Part shown: one piece after another, positions 1-6,866 of the stretch
Layout: each line of letters starts with the position of its first letter
Numbering within the stretch: the first letter of the stretch is position 1
Assembly (NCBI GenBank): GCA_021204565.1
Contig: JAJPZE010000247.1
Span: 1 to 7,585, forward strand
Origin: Prevotella sp.
GTDB taxonomy: Bacteria; Bacteroidota; Bacteroidia; Bacteroidales; Bacteroidaceae
DNA length: 7,585 nt
Direction of reading: 5' to 3'
Notes under the pieces: model-generated
Seen by the model: the letters and a program-made list of their open reading frames with translations, nothing else
Told to the model about the DNA's origin: nothing
Databases searched by the model: none
Translations under genes and position numbers: made by a program

Positions 1-1
1 T

Positions 2-1912
2 TTCTGGAAATATAAGGACAATCAATATAAGATTAACCTTATCGACACTCCGGGGCACGTTGACTTTACGGCGGAGGTGGAGCGTTCGTTGCGGGTGCTT
101 GACGGTGCCGTGGCGACATATTGCGCCGTAGGCGGCGTGGAGCCGCAGTCGGAGACGGTATGGCGGCAGGCGGATAAATATAATGTTCCCCGTATCGGAT
201 ACGTCAACAAGATGGATCGCTCGGGAGCGAACTATTACGACGTATTGAGGCAGATGAAAGAAGTGTTGCACGCCAACCCGATTAGCATCTGTTGTCCGAT
301 AGGCTCTGAGGAGAACTTCAAGGGGTTGGTTGATTTGATACGGATGAAAGCCATTCTCTGGCACGACGAGACACTCGGCGCGGAGTACGACATAGAGGAC
401 ATCCCGGCGAACATGATTGATGAATGCAACGAGTGGCGGGACAAGCTCCTCGAAGCCGCATCGGAGTTTGACGAGACGCTGATGGAGAAATACTTCGACG
501 CGCCGGACACCATAACTGAGGATGAGATTATCGCGGCATTGCGCAAGGGAACGATTTCCTTGCAGTGTGTGCCGATGATGTGCGGTTCTTCGTTTAAGAA
601 CAAAGGCGTGCAGACGATGCTTGATTACGTTTGTGCGTTCCTGCCCTCGCCGATGGATACGGAGAATATTGTCGGGACTAATCCCGAGACGGAAGAAGAG
701 GAAGACCGACGACCGGCGGAGGAGGAGCCTACGGCCGCGCTGGCGTTTAAGATTGCAACCGACCCGTATGTAGGCCGGCTCGTATTCTTCCGCGTATATT
801 CGGGGAAGATTACCGCAGGGTCATACGTGTATAATCCGCGTACGGGCAAGAAAGAGCGCGTGAGCCGCTTGTTCCAGATGCACTCCAACAAGCAGAACCC
901 CGTTGAAGAGATAGCCGCGGGCGACATAGGTTCCGGCGTGGGCTTTAAGGACATACGCACGGGTGACACGCTATGCGACGAAACGAAACCGATTGTGTTG
1001 GAGTCGATGACGTTCCCCGATACCGTTATATCCATTGCGGTAGAGCCGAAGTCGCAGGCCGATATTGCAAAGCTTGACAACGGTTTGGCAAAGTTGGCGG
1101 AGGAAGACCCTACATTCACGGTGCATACCGACGAACAAACGGGGCAGACGATTATCTCCGGCATGGGCGAGCTTCATCTGGATATTATCATCGACCGGCT
1201 TAGGAGAGAGTTTAAGGTCGAGTGCAATCAGGGCAAGCCGCAAGTGAACTATAAGGAAGCCATTACGCGGGAGGTCAACCTGCGCGAGGTATATAAGAAA
1301 CAATCGGGAGGTCGCGGCAAGTTCGCCGACATTATAGTTAATGTAGGTCCGAAAGACGACGACTTCAAAGAGGACGACTTACAATTTATAAACGAAGTCA
1401 AGGGGGGCAATATTCCGAAAGAGTTCATCCCGTCGGTTGAGAAGGGATTCCGGGATTGCCTTAAAGCTGGCGTTTTAGGCGGTTATCCCGTTGTCGGGCT
1501 TAAGGTAACGTTGGTTGACGGTTCATTTCACCCCGTCGACTCCGACCAGTTATCGTTTGAGCTTGCGGCGCATAATGCTTTCCGCAATGCTTGCCCGAAG
1601 GCGGGTCCGGTACTTATGGAGCCGATAATGAAGGTTGAGGTTGTTACTCCGGAGGAGAATATGGGCGACGTTATAGGCGACTTGAACAAGCGGCGCGGTA
1701 TGGTGCAAGGTATGGACGAAGCCCGCAGCGGGGCGCGTATCGTGAAGGCGATGGTGCCGCTGGCGGAGATGTTCGGATACGTTACGGCGCTCCGTACGAT
1801 TACTTCCGGTCGCGCCACGTCATCTATGGAGTACGATCATCACGAGCCTGTCTCCACGTCGTTGGCAAAGAGTATCCTTGACGAAATGAACGGGAGGTCG
1901 GATTTGTTATAA
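2..1912 (+). CDS. fusA: Elongation factor G (EF-G), 5'-truncated by window edge
   Basis: EF-G is the cytosolic GTPase that drives tRNA-mRNA translocation on the ribosome and, with ribosome recycling factor, splits post-termination ribosomes. The reading frame is open from base 2, giving 636 visible residues. The GTG at 77 is internal, because the codons before it encode the G3 motif DTPGH (residues 15-19). G4 NKMD is at 69-72 and the G5 region CGSSFKNKG at 194-202. Domain II follows (about 240-325), then domain III with SGMGELHLDI (386-395). Domain IV has its tip loop HPVDS (510-514), whose His aligns with E. coli His583. Domain V includes PEENMGDVIGDL. Spacing to E. coli EF-G suggests about 73 residues are missing, including the P-loop and switch I. 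An acidic stretch lies near 228-242, before domain II. Its place next to rpsJ points to the housekeeping EF-G rather than the diverged second EF-G found in some Bacteroidota. The family call is certain; the paralogue call is inference. Confidence 0.98.
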   Translation, partial: FWKYKDNQYKINLIDTPGHVDFTAEVERSLRVLDGAVATYCAVGGVEPQSETVWRQADKYNVPRIGYVNKMDRSGANYYDVLRQMKEVLHANPISICCPIGSEENFKGLVDLIRMKAILWHDETLGAEYDIEDIPANMIDECNEWRDKLLEAASEFDETLMEKYFDAPDTITEDEIIAALRKGTISLQCVPMMCGSSFKNKGVQTMLDYVCAFLPSPMDTENIVGTNPETEEEEDRRPAEEEPTAALAFKIATDPYVGRLVFFRVYSGKITAGSYVYNPRTGKKERVSRLFQMHSNKQNPVEEIAAGDIGSGVGFKDIRTGDTLCDETKPIVLESMTFPDTVISIAVEPKSQADIAKLDNGLAKLAEEDPTFTVHTDEQTGQTIISGMGELHLDIIIDRLRREFKVECNQGKPQVNYKEAITREVNLREVYKKQSGGRGKFADIIVNVGPKDDDFKEDDLQFINEVKGGNIPKEFIPSVEKGFRDCLKAGVLGGYPVVGLKVTLVDGSFHPVDSDQLSFELAAHNAFRNACPKAGPVLMEPIMKVEVVTPEENMGDVIGDLNKRRGMVQGMDEARSGARIVKAMVPLAEMFGYVTALRTITSGRATSSMEYDHHEPVSTSLAKSILDEMNGRSDLL

Positions 1913-2002
1913 GCAGCATGAGCGGTGCGTATGTCGTTTAGCGAATGACTCTTAAGCGGCACGCGCCCGGCATATAAATATCAATAAATAAAAAGCGAGA
2001 AA
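1913..2002. other. fusA-rpsJ spacer, longest intergenic gap in the window
   Basis: This 90-bp gap joins the str-type gene fusA to the S10-type cluster. The first two thirds are mixed in composition, and the last 30 or so bases before rpsJ are strongly A/T-rich, as is common in Bacteroidota leaders. It contains no TTTG, so neither box of the Bacteroides-type promoter (TTTG, then TAnnTTTG) is present. The only hairpin I see is a 6-bp stem with one G-T pair (1933-1938 with 1944-1949). It is not followed by a T run and does not look like a terminator. Read-through transcription from fusA is the simplest reading. No tuf gene and no room for a long E. coli-style S10 leader are present. Confidence 0.7.
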
Positions 2003-2311
2003 ATGTTGAGTCAAAAAATTCGTATTAAGTTGAAGTCTTACGACCACCAACTTGTTGACAAATCTGCGGACAAGATTGTAAAGGCAGTGAAAGCGACCGG
2101 CGCAATTGTGAGCGGTCCGATACCGTTGCCGACGCACAAACGTATCTACACGGTTAACCGTTCGACGTTCGTCAATAAAAAGTCGCGCGAGCAGTTTCAA
2201 TTGTGTGATTACAAACGCCTGATTGATATCTACAGTTCGACGACGAAGACGGTTGACGCCCTTATGAAACTTGAGTTGCCCAGCGGCGTAGAGGTGGAGA
2301 TAAAGGTATAG
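2003..2311 (+). CDS. rpsJ: 30S ribosomal protein uS10 (S10)
   Basis: uS10 sits in the head of the small subunit. In other bacteria it also acts as NusE, binding NusB in transcription antitermination. At 102 residues it has the usual family length. The core reads KIRIKLKSYDH near the N-terminus, GPIPLPTHKR at 38-47, then the extended loop RSTFVNKKSREQF (53-65), and ends with TVDALMKLELPSGVEVEI. The loop keeps Val57, the position where changes in other bacteria reduce tetracycline or tigecycline susceptibility, so no such change is seen here. The ATG at 2003 gives MLSQK. Related Bacteroidales proteins start MSQK, so initiation at the TTG at 2006 is possible but less likely. There is no Shine-Dalgarno sequence, only an A-rich leader. 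It is the first gene of the S10-type cluster. Confidence 0.98.
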   Translation: MLSQKIRIKLKSYDHQLVDKSADKIVKAVKATGAIVSGPIPLPTHKRIYTVNRSTFVNKKSREQFQLCDYKRLIDIYSSTTKTVDALMKLELPSGVEVEIKV

Positions 2312-2359
2312 TCGAGTCGTGAGTAGGAAATATATAGTGTAAACAAAATATTAATTGAA

Positions 2360-2974
2360 ATGCCAGGATTAATTGGAAGAAAAATCGGAATGACATCCGT
2401 TTTCGGTGCCGACGGGAAGAACATACCGTGCACCGTTATCGAAGCCGGTCCTTGTGTTGTAACCCAGCTGAAGTCAGTGGAGAAAGACGGTTACAAGGCT
2501 GTTCAATTAGGGTTCAAAGAGGCGAAGGAGAAGAACACTACCAAGCCTCTTATGGGCGTCTTTAAGAAAGCCGGCACAACACCGAAGCAACACTTGGCCG
2601 AGTTCAAGTTTGACAAAGACTACAATTTGGGCGACACGTTGACCGTTGAGCTCTTTGCCGACGCAAAATTCGTAGACGTGGTGGGCACGTCGAAAGGCAA
2701 AGGTTTCCAAGGCGTTGTAAAGCGTCATGGGTTCGGCGGCGTGGGTCAATCCACGCACGGTCAGGACGACCGTCTGCGTCATCCGGGCTCTATCGGTGCA
2801 TGTTCTTTCCCCGCGAAAGTGTTCAAGGGAATGCGTATGGCGGGACAGATGGGCAACGAAAGAGTTACGACCCAGAATTTGAAAGTATTAAAGGTAATCC
2901 CGGAGAGCAATCTCCTTATTGTCAAGGGCTCTGTTGCGGGTTACAATGGTTCAACCGTTTTAATCAAGATGTAG
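2360..2974 (+). CDS. rplC: 50S ribosomal protein uL3 (L3)
   Basis: uL3 binds 23S rRNA early in large-subunit assembly and sends an extended loop towards the peptidyl transferase centre. At 204 residues it has normal length. The N-terminus GLIGRKIGMT is the usual uL3 opening, GTSKGKGFQG lies at 109-118, and the central loop holds GQSTHGQDD (129-137), GSIGACSFPAKVFKG (143-157) and MAGQMGNERVT (160-170). The glutamine that PrmB methylates in E. coli (Gln150, in GSIGQNQTP) aligns with Ser149 here, so that modification cannot occur at this site. As I recall them, other Bacteroidales proteins share this pattern. The gene follows rpsJ after 48 bp with an A/T-rich leader and ends in tandem in-frame stops (TAG TAA), 4 bp before rplD. 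Confidence 0.98.
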   Translation: MPGLIGRKIGMTSVFGADGKNIPCTVIEAGPCVVTQLKSVEKDGYKAVQLGFKEAKEKNTTKPLMGVFKKAGTTPKQHLAEFKFDKDYNLGDTLTVELFADAKFVDVVGTSKGKGFQGVVKRHGFGGVGQSTHGQDDRLRHPGSIGACSFPAKVFKGMRMAGQMGNERVTTQNLKVLKVIPESNLLIVKGSVAGYNGSTVLIKM

Positions 2975-2978
2975 TAAG

Positions 2979-3611
2979 ATGGAACTTAACGTATTGAATA
3001 TTAATGGTCAGCAGACCGGGAGAAAGGTTACGTTAAACGATGCCGTCTTCGGTATTGAACCTAACGATCATGTCATCTATCTCGCCGTAAAGCAGTACCT
3101 CGCCAACCAACGTCAGGGGACGGCGAAGTCGAGGGAGCGCAGCGAGATGTCGGGCTCCACTCGCAAGCTCATACGGCAGAAAGGCGGCGGCGGCGCACGT
3201 CGCGGCGATATTAATTCTCCGTTGCTTCGTGGCGGCGGGCGTGTGTTCGGACCCAAGCCGCGTGATTATTCTTTTAAGCTTAATCAGAAGGTGAAAGTGC
3301 TCGCTCGTAAGTCGGCTCTGACGTATAAGGCTCGGGAGAACGCGATTGTTGCAGTGGAGGACTTCACTATTGACACTCCGAGGACGAAAGAGTTCCTCAG
3401 TATAGCAAAGAACTTACAGGTTGACGGCAAGAAAGTCCTTGTCGTATTGCCCGAGGATAACAAGAATGTATATCTTTCGACGCGCAACTTGAAGAATGCC
3501 GTTGTGATGGGCGCAAGTTCAATCAATACATACAAAGTATTGGATGCGGACGTGCTTGTTATTGCAGAGAGTTCGTTCCCGAAGATAGAAGAAACCTTGA
3601 TTAAGAAGTAG
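2979..3611 (+). CDS. rplD: 50S ribosomal protein uL4 (L4)
   Basis: uL4 is an early-assembling large-subunit protein whose extended loop lines the peptide exit tunnel. In E. coli it also represses the S10 operon by binding its leader. At 210 residues it is slightly longer than E. coli L4 (201). The tunnel loop spans about 43-97 and includes RQKGGGGARRG (66-76) and GGGRVFGPKPRDY (85-97). The lysine of the loop tip is kept at Lys68, matching the position (E. coli Lys63) where substitution gives macrolide resistance. The residues after it are a glycine run instead of the E. coli GTGRAR. The globular C-terminal part runs from about 105 to 210. Whether uL4 regulates this cluster is unknown: no recognisable S10-type leader precedes rpsJ here. 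Confidence 0.98.
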   Translation: MELNVLNINGQQTGRKVTLNDAVFGIEPNDHVIYLAVKQYLANQRQGTAKSRERSEMSGSTRKLIRQKGGGGARRGDINSPLLRGGGRVFGPKPRDYSFKLNQKVKVLARKSALTYKARENAIVAVEDFTIDTPRTKEFLSIAKNLQVDGKKVLVVLPEDNKNVYLSTRNLKNAVVMGASSINTYKVLDADVLVIAESSFPKIEETLIKK

Positions 3612-3614
3612 GAG
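3610..3614 (+). promoter_or_regulatory. Shine-Dalgarno-like AGGAG before rplW
   Basis: AGGAG lies 8 bases upstream of the rplW ATG and overlaps the TAG stop of rplD. It is complementary to the usual 16S rRNA 3' end and is one of only two clear Shine-Dalgarno-like sites among the 13 starts in the window. In Bacteroidota such sites are often not used, so its function is uncertain; it could couple rplW translation to termination on rplD. Confidence 0.45.
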
Positions 3615-3622
3615 ACAGATAT

Positions 3623-3916
3623 ATGGGATTTATAATAAAGCCCCTGGTCACGGAGAAGATGACCCACATCACCGAGAAACGTAATAACCGTTACGGTTTC
3701 GTCGTACGCCCGGAAGCCAATAAGCTCCAAATCAGGAAAGAGGTGGAGGACTTGTACAAGGTTTCGGTGGTTGATGTCAATACGATGAACTACGCCGGCA
3801 AGCGCTCAAGACGTTACACCAAAGCCGGGCTTATCCGCGGGAGCAAGATTGCGTATAAGAAGGCGATTGTTACTCTTAAGGACGGCGATGTGATTGATTT
3901 CTACAGCAATATATAA
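3623..3916 (+). CDS. rplW: 50S ribosomal protein uL23 (L23)
   Basis: uL23 lies at the exit of the peptide tunnel and is the docking site for trigger factor and the signal recognition particle. The 97-residue product is of normal length for the family. The N-terminus IIKPLVTEKM includes Glu11, which aligns with E. coli Glu18, the main trigger factor contact. Conserved stretches are FVVRPEANKLQIRKEVEDLY, then VVDVNTMNYAGK, a basic loop RSRRYTKAG, and AIVTLKDGDVIDFYSNI at the C-terminus. The start at 3623 is supported by homology and by the AGGAG site upstream. The gene ends in two tandem TAA codons, 8 bp before rplB. Confidence 0.98.
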   Translation: MGFIIKPLVTEKMTHITEKRNNRYGFVVRPEANKLQIRKEVEDLYKVSVVDVNTMNYAGKRSRRYTKAGLIRGSKIAYKKAIVTLKDGDVIDFYSNI

Positions 3917-3924
3917 TAAATAAG

Positions 3925-4752
3925 ATGGCAGTACGTAAATTCAAACCGGTTACACCCGGTCAAAGACACAAGATTATCGGCACGTTCGAAGAGATTACTG
4001 CATCCGTGCCGGAGAAGTCTCTCGTTGTCGGCAAGCGAGCCACCGGTGGGCGAAACAACAGCGGCAAGATGACCATGCGCTATATAGGCGGAGGTCATAA
4101 GCGCAAGTATCGCTTCATCGATTTCAAACGGGAGAAGGATGGTGTCCCCGCCATTGTGAAGACGATAGAGTACGACCCGAACCGCTCGGCACGCATTGCT
4201 CTTCTCTTTTATGCTGATGGCGAAAAACGTTACATTATTGCTCCTAACGGATTACAGGTAGGCGCGGAGTTGATGTCCGGAGCGGATGCTACGCCCGAGG
4301 TAGGTAATACGCTGCCGCTTGCCAACATCCCTATCGGTACGGTGATTCACAATATTGAATTACGTCCCGGGCAAGGTGCGATGCTTGTTCGTTCTGCGGG
4401 CAATTTTGCTCAGTTAACCTCTCGTGAGGGAGCCTATTGCGTTGTGAAGCTCCCGTCGGGGGAGATACGTAAGATACTCTCTGCTTGTAAAGCTACTGTT
4501 GGCAGCGTAGGTAATTCCGACCATGCGCTTGAGCGTTCGGGGAAGGCGGGACGTTCTCGTTGGTTGGGGCGCCGTCCGCGCACACGCGGTGTCGCTATGA
4601 ACCCGGTTGATCACCCGATGGGTGGCGGTGAGGGTCGCCAGTCCGGCGGACATCCGCGCTCGCGTAAAGGATTGTATGCAAAGGGTCTTAAGACACGCTC
4701 GACCAAGAAGCATTCCAGCATGTATATAATCGAAAGAGCAAGTAAACGATAA
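3925..4752 (+). CDS. rplB: 50S ribosomal protein uL2 (L2)
   Basis: uL2 is one of the largest and most conserved 50S proteins. It binds 23S rRNA domain IV, is needed for subunit association and supports peptidyl transferase activity. The 275-residue length is typical. Visible landmarks are KRATGGRNNSGKMTMRYIGG (37-56), HKRKYRFIDFKR, the SH3-like core IPIGTVIHNIELRPGQG (135-151), and the C-terminal loop MNPVDHPMGGGEG (225-237). His230 in that loop aligns with E. coli His229, the functionally important histidine. The residue after the HP is Met where E. coli has His; this matches Bacteroides-type uL2. Basic residues are dense at both ends, as expected for rRNA-binding tails. The leader has no Shine-Dalgarno sequence. 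Confidence 0.98.
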   Translation: MAVRKFKPVTPGQRHKIIGTFEEITASVPEKSLVVGKRATGGRNNSGKMTMRYIGGGHKRKYRFIDFKREKDGVPAIVKTIEYDPNRSARIALLFYADGEKRYIIAPNGLQVGAELMSGADATPEVGNTLPLANIPIGTVIHNIELRPGQGAMLVRSAGNFAQLTSREGAYCVVKLPSGEIRKILSACKATVGSVGNSDHALERSGKAGRSRWLGRRPRTRGVAMNPVDHPMGGGEGRQSGGHPRSRKGLYAKGLKTRSTKKHSSMYIIERASKR

Positions 4753-4775
4753 ACAAGTAGAGTAAGATATAAGAT

Positions 4776-5042
4776 ATGAGTCGTTCATTAAAAAAAGGTC
4801 CATATATAAACGTATCTCTTGAGAAGAAGATTCTTGCTATGAACGAGAGCGGCAAGAAGACGGTTGTCAAGACCTGGGCAAGAGCCTCAATGATTAGTCC
4901 CGACTTCGTGGGGCATACTGTTGCGGTTCATAACGGTAATAAATTTATCCCTATCTACGTTACGGAGAATATGGTAGGACACAAGCTCGGAGAGTTTGCT
5001 CCTACACGTCGTTTCGGCGGTCACTCCGGCAATCGCAAATAA
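4776..5042 (+). CDS. rpsS: 30S ribosomal protein uS19 (S19)
   Basis: uS19 is a small-subunit head protein that pairs with uS13, contacts the A-site tRNA region and takes part in the bridges to the large subunit. The 88-residue product opens with MSRSLKKGPY and carries the family signature at 57-80 (FIPIYVTENMVGHKLGEF followed by PTRRF). The C-terminal tail is short (GGHSGNRK). The gene follows rplB after 23 bp of purine-rich sequence with no clear Shine-Dalgarno match, and precedes rplV by 29 bp. Confidence 0.98.
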   Translation: MSRSLKKGPYINVSLEKKILAMNESGKKTVVKTWARASMISPDFVGHTVAVHNGNKFIPIYVTENMVGHKLGEFAPTRRFGGHSGNRK

Positions 5043-5071
5043 CGGGATGAACCATTAAAACAGATAATGTA

Positions 5072-5473
5072 ATGGGAGCAAGAAAGAAGACTGCTGCCGA
5101 GGCAAGAAAGGCGGCGCGTAAAACACAATACTTTGCCAAGCTGAATGGTGTGCCCTCTTCTCCGCGTAAGATGCGTTATGTCGTAGATATGATACGGGGC
5201 AAAGAGGTTAACCATGCTCTTGGGATACTCAGGTTCTCCAACAAGCAGGCGGCGCAGGACGTAGAGAAGCTTCTTCGTTCCGCTGTTGCCAATTGGGAGA
5301 CAAAGAACGGTCGTAAGGCAGAAGACGGCGAGCTCTATGTATCGAGGGTTTTCGTTGATCAGGGTGTTACGATGAAACGTATGATGCCGGCACCGCAAGG
5401 GCGTGCCTATCGCATACGCAAGCGCAGCAACCATGTAACTTTATATTTAGACAACACGAAAGACGAGAACTGA
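5072..5473 (+). CDS. rplV: 50S ribosomal protein uL22 (L22)
   Basis: uL22 binds all domains of 23S rRNA and its beta-hairpin reaches into the peptide tunnel next to uL4. The product has 133 residues, longer than the roughly 110 of E. coli, because of a basic N-terminal extension of about 20 residues (MGARKKTAAEARKAARKTQY). This extension is typical of Bacteroidota and supports the ATG at 5072. The core starts at about 29 (SSPRKMRYVVDMIRG). The tunnel hairpin is around 97-118 and retains MKR at 101-103, the three residues whose loss gives macrolide resistance in E. coli. The conserved KRSNHVTL closes the domain before a short acidic tail. A start-stop ATG TAA overlaps the first base of this gene. 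It ends in TGA, the only TGA stop in the window. Confidence 0.98.
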   Translation: MGARKKTAAEARKAARKTQYFAKLNGVPSSPRKMRYVVDMIRGKEVNHALGILRFSNKQAAQDVEKLLRSAVANWETKNGRKAEDGELYVSRVFVDQGVTMKRMMPAPQGRAYRIRKRSNHVTLYLDNTKDEN

Positions 5474-5478
5474 AAGAT

Positions 5479-6210
5479 ATGGGACAGAAAGTTAATCCGA
5501 TAGCAAACCGGCTTGGTATAATTCGCGGTTGGGACTCGAATTGGTTTGGCGGCAAAAGGTTCGGGGAGAACATTGTCGAGGATATGAAGATACGCAAGTA
5601 TCTCAACGAGCGTTTGGCGAATGCGAGCGTATCGCGCATAATCATTGAGCGCACGCTTAAGTTGGTTACAATCACCATATGCACCGCTCGTCCCGGTCTT
5701 GTTATTGGCAAGGGCGGTCAGGATGTTGACAAATTGAAAGAGGAGTTGAAGAAACTCTACAAGAAGGACATACAAATCAATATCTACGAGATAAAGAAAC
5801 CCGAGCTCGATGCCGCTATCGTAGGCAGGAATATTGCGAATCAGGTTGAGGGTAAGATTTCTTACCGCCGCGCGATAAAGATGGCAATACAGAACGCTAT
5901 GCGCGCCGGTGCCGAGGGTATAAAGATACAAATCAGCGGTCGGCTCAATGGTGCCGAGATGGCCCGTTCGGAGATGTACAAGGAGGGACGTACGCCGCTC
6001 CATACTTTCCGTGCCGATATTGATTATTGTTTGTCGGAGGCGTTGACTAAGGTCGGCTTGCTTGGCATTAAGGTGTGGATATGCCGCGGAGAGATATTTG
6101 ATAAACCGGATCTCTCTCCTAATTATACGCAAGAGAGGTCGAATATGGGACGCGCCAACAATCGTATGGGACGTGGCGGCGGAAACCGTAGAAGAAACAA
6201 TAATCGCTAA
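5479..6210 (+). CDS. rpsC: 30S ribosomal protein uS3 (S3)
   Basis: uS3 forms part of the mRNA entry channel and, with uS4 and uS5, contributes to unwinding of structured mRNA. The product has 243 residues against 233 in E. coli. MGQKVNPIANRLGIIRGWDS opens the protein. A type II KH domain contains ARPGLVIGKGGQDVDKL, with GKGG at 77-80. The C-terminal domain holds RRAIK (130-134), matching the E. coli helicase-related residues Arg131, Arg132 and Lys135, followed by KIQISGRLNGAEMARSE and PLHTFRADIDY. From about 219 a low-complexity tail rich in Arg, Asn and Gly replaces any conserved ending, as in Bacteroides-type uS3. The gene follows rplV after 5 bp and ends in three consecutive in-frame TAA codons. 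Confidence 0.98.
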   Translation: MGQKVNPIANRLGIIRGWDSNWFGGKRFGENIVEDMKIRKYLNERLANASVSRIIIERTLKLVTITICTARPGLVIGKGGQDVDKLKEELKKLYKKDIQINIYEIKKPELDAAIVGRNIANQVEGKISYRRAIKMAIQNAMRAGAEGIKIQISGRLNGAEMARSEMYKEGRTPLHTFRADIDYCLSEALTKVGLLGIKVWICRGEIFDKPDLSPNYTQERSNMGRANNRMGRGGGNRRRNNNR

Positions 6211-6225
6211 TAATAAGAAGCAATT

Positions 6226-6654
6226 ATGTTACAACCGAAAAGAGTAAAATATAGAAGACCTCAAGACGGGCGCGGCAATAAGGGCAACGCTCATAGGGGT
6301 GTAGAATTGTCGTTCGGCTCTTTTGGCATCAAGACGCTTGATGCCAAATGGATAACCAATCGGCAGATAGAGGCGGCGCGTGTGGCAATCAACCGTTATA
6401 TGAACCGTGAGGGTCAGGTGTGGATACGAATTTTCCCGAGCAAACCAATCACCCGCAAGCCTGCTGATGTCCGAATGGGTAAAGGCAAAGGTGATGTTGC
6501 GGGGTGGGTTGCGCCGGTAACGCCGGGACGCATTCTCTTCGAAGTAGATGGTGTGCCGTTTGACGTTGCAAAGGAAGCGCTCCGTCTTGGCGCGCAGAAA
6601 TTACCTGTGAGGACAAAGTTTATAGTAAGACGTGATTACGATAAGAATGCTTAA
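6226..6654 (+). CDS. rplP: 50S ribosomal protein uL16 (L16)
   Basis: uL16 is a late-assembling large-subunit protein near the A and P sites that helps position tRNA and completes the peptidyl transferase region. The 142-residue length is typical. Landmarks are MLQPKRVKYRR at the start, GSFGIKTLDAKWITNRQIEA (31-50), RYMNREGQVWIRIFP, the loop VRMGKGKGD (82-90) and AKEALRLGAQKLP near the end. Arg83 in the loop aligns with E. coli Arg81, which is hydroxylated there by YcfD (RoxA); whether this organism has such an enzyme cannot be told from this window. The gene lies 15 bp after rpsC and 3 bp before rpmC. Confidence 0.98.
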   Translation: MLQPKRVKYRRPQDGRGNKGNAHRGVELSFGSFGIKTLDAKWITNRQIEAARVAINRYMNREGQVWIRIFPSKPITRKPADVRMGKGKGDVAGWVAPVTPGRILFEVDGVPFDVAKEALRLGAQKLPVRTKFIVRRDYDKNA

Positions 6655-6657
6655 GCT

Positions 6658-6852
6658 ATGAAGATTAAAGAAGTAAATTCGCTACAGGATAAGGAGTTGA
6701 GTGAGAAGTTAGACAACGCTCAGGCGCGTTTGGTCAATCTTAAACTCAACCATGCAGTGTCTCCTTTGGAGAACCCCTCGCAAATTAAGGCTGTTCGTCG
6801 TGATATCGCGCGTATTAAGACTGTTCTCCGTCAGAGGGAGAAGAACAAATAA
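6658..6852 (+). CDS. rpmC: 50S ribosomal protein uL29 (L29)
   Basis: uL29 is a small helical protein at the tunnel exit beside uL23, where it contributes to the platform used by nascent-chain factors. The 64-residue product is predicted to form two long helices. The family signature is clear in the second half: LENPSQIKAVRRDIARIKT (37-55). It begins 3 bp after rplP with no Shine-Dalgarno sequence, which suggests translational coupling to the upstream gene. Confidence 0.97.
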   Translation: MKIKEVNSLQDKELSEKLDNAQARLVNLKLNHAVSPLENPSQIKAVRRDIARIKTVLRQREKNK

Positions 6853-6866
6853 CACCGGGACAAAAG

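Noticed and set aside
77..79. GTG at 77 as the start of the fusA product
   Set aside because: The same frame is open upstream to base 2 and encodes the invariant DTPGH motif of EF-G, so the true start lies outside the window.
625..1164. A 179-codon open frame on the minus strand inside fusA
   Set aside because: The translation is Ser/Val-rich and without recognisable motifs, as expected for the complement of a conserved gene. The EF-G frame accounts for this stretch fully.
1933..1949. A small hairpin in the fusA-rpsJ spacer as a possible terminator or attenuator
   Set aside because: The stem has only six pairs, one of them G-T, with a 5-base loop and no T run after it. It is too weak to call.
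5407..6132. A 241-codon open frame on the minus strand opposite rplV and rpsC
   Set aside because: It lies almost wholly inside rpsC, which is unmistakable on the + strand. Its translation resembles no family I know and it has no leader or neighbour on its strand. It is a product of the codon bias of the real gene.
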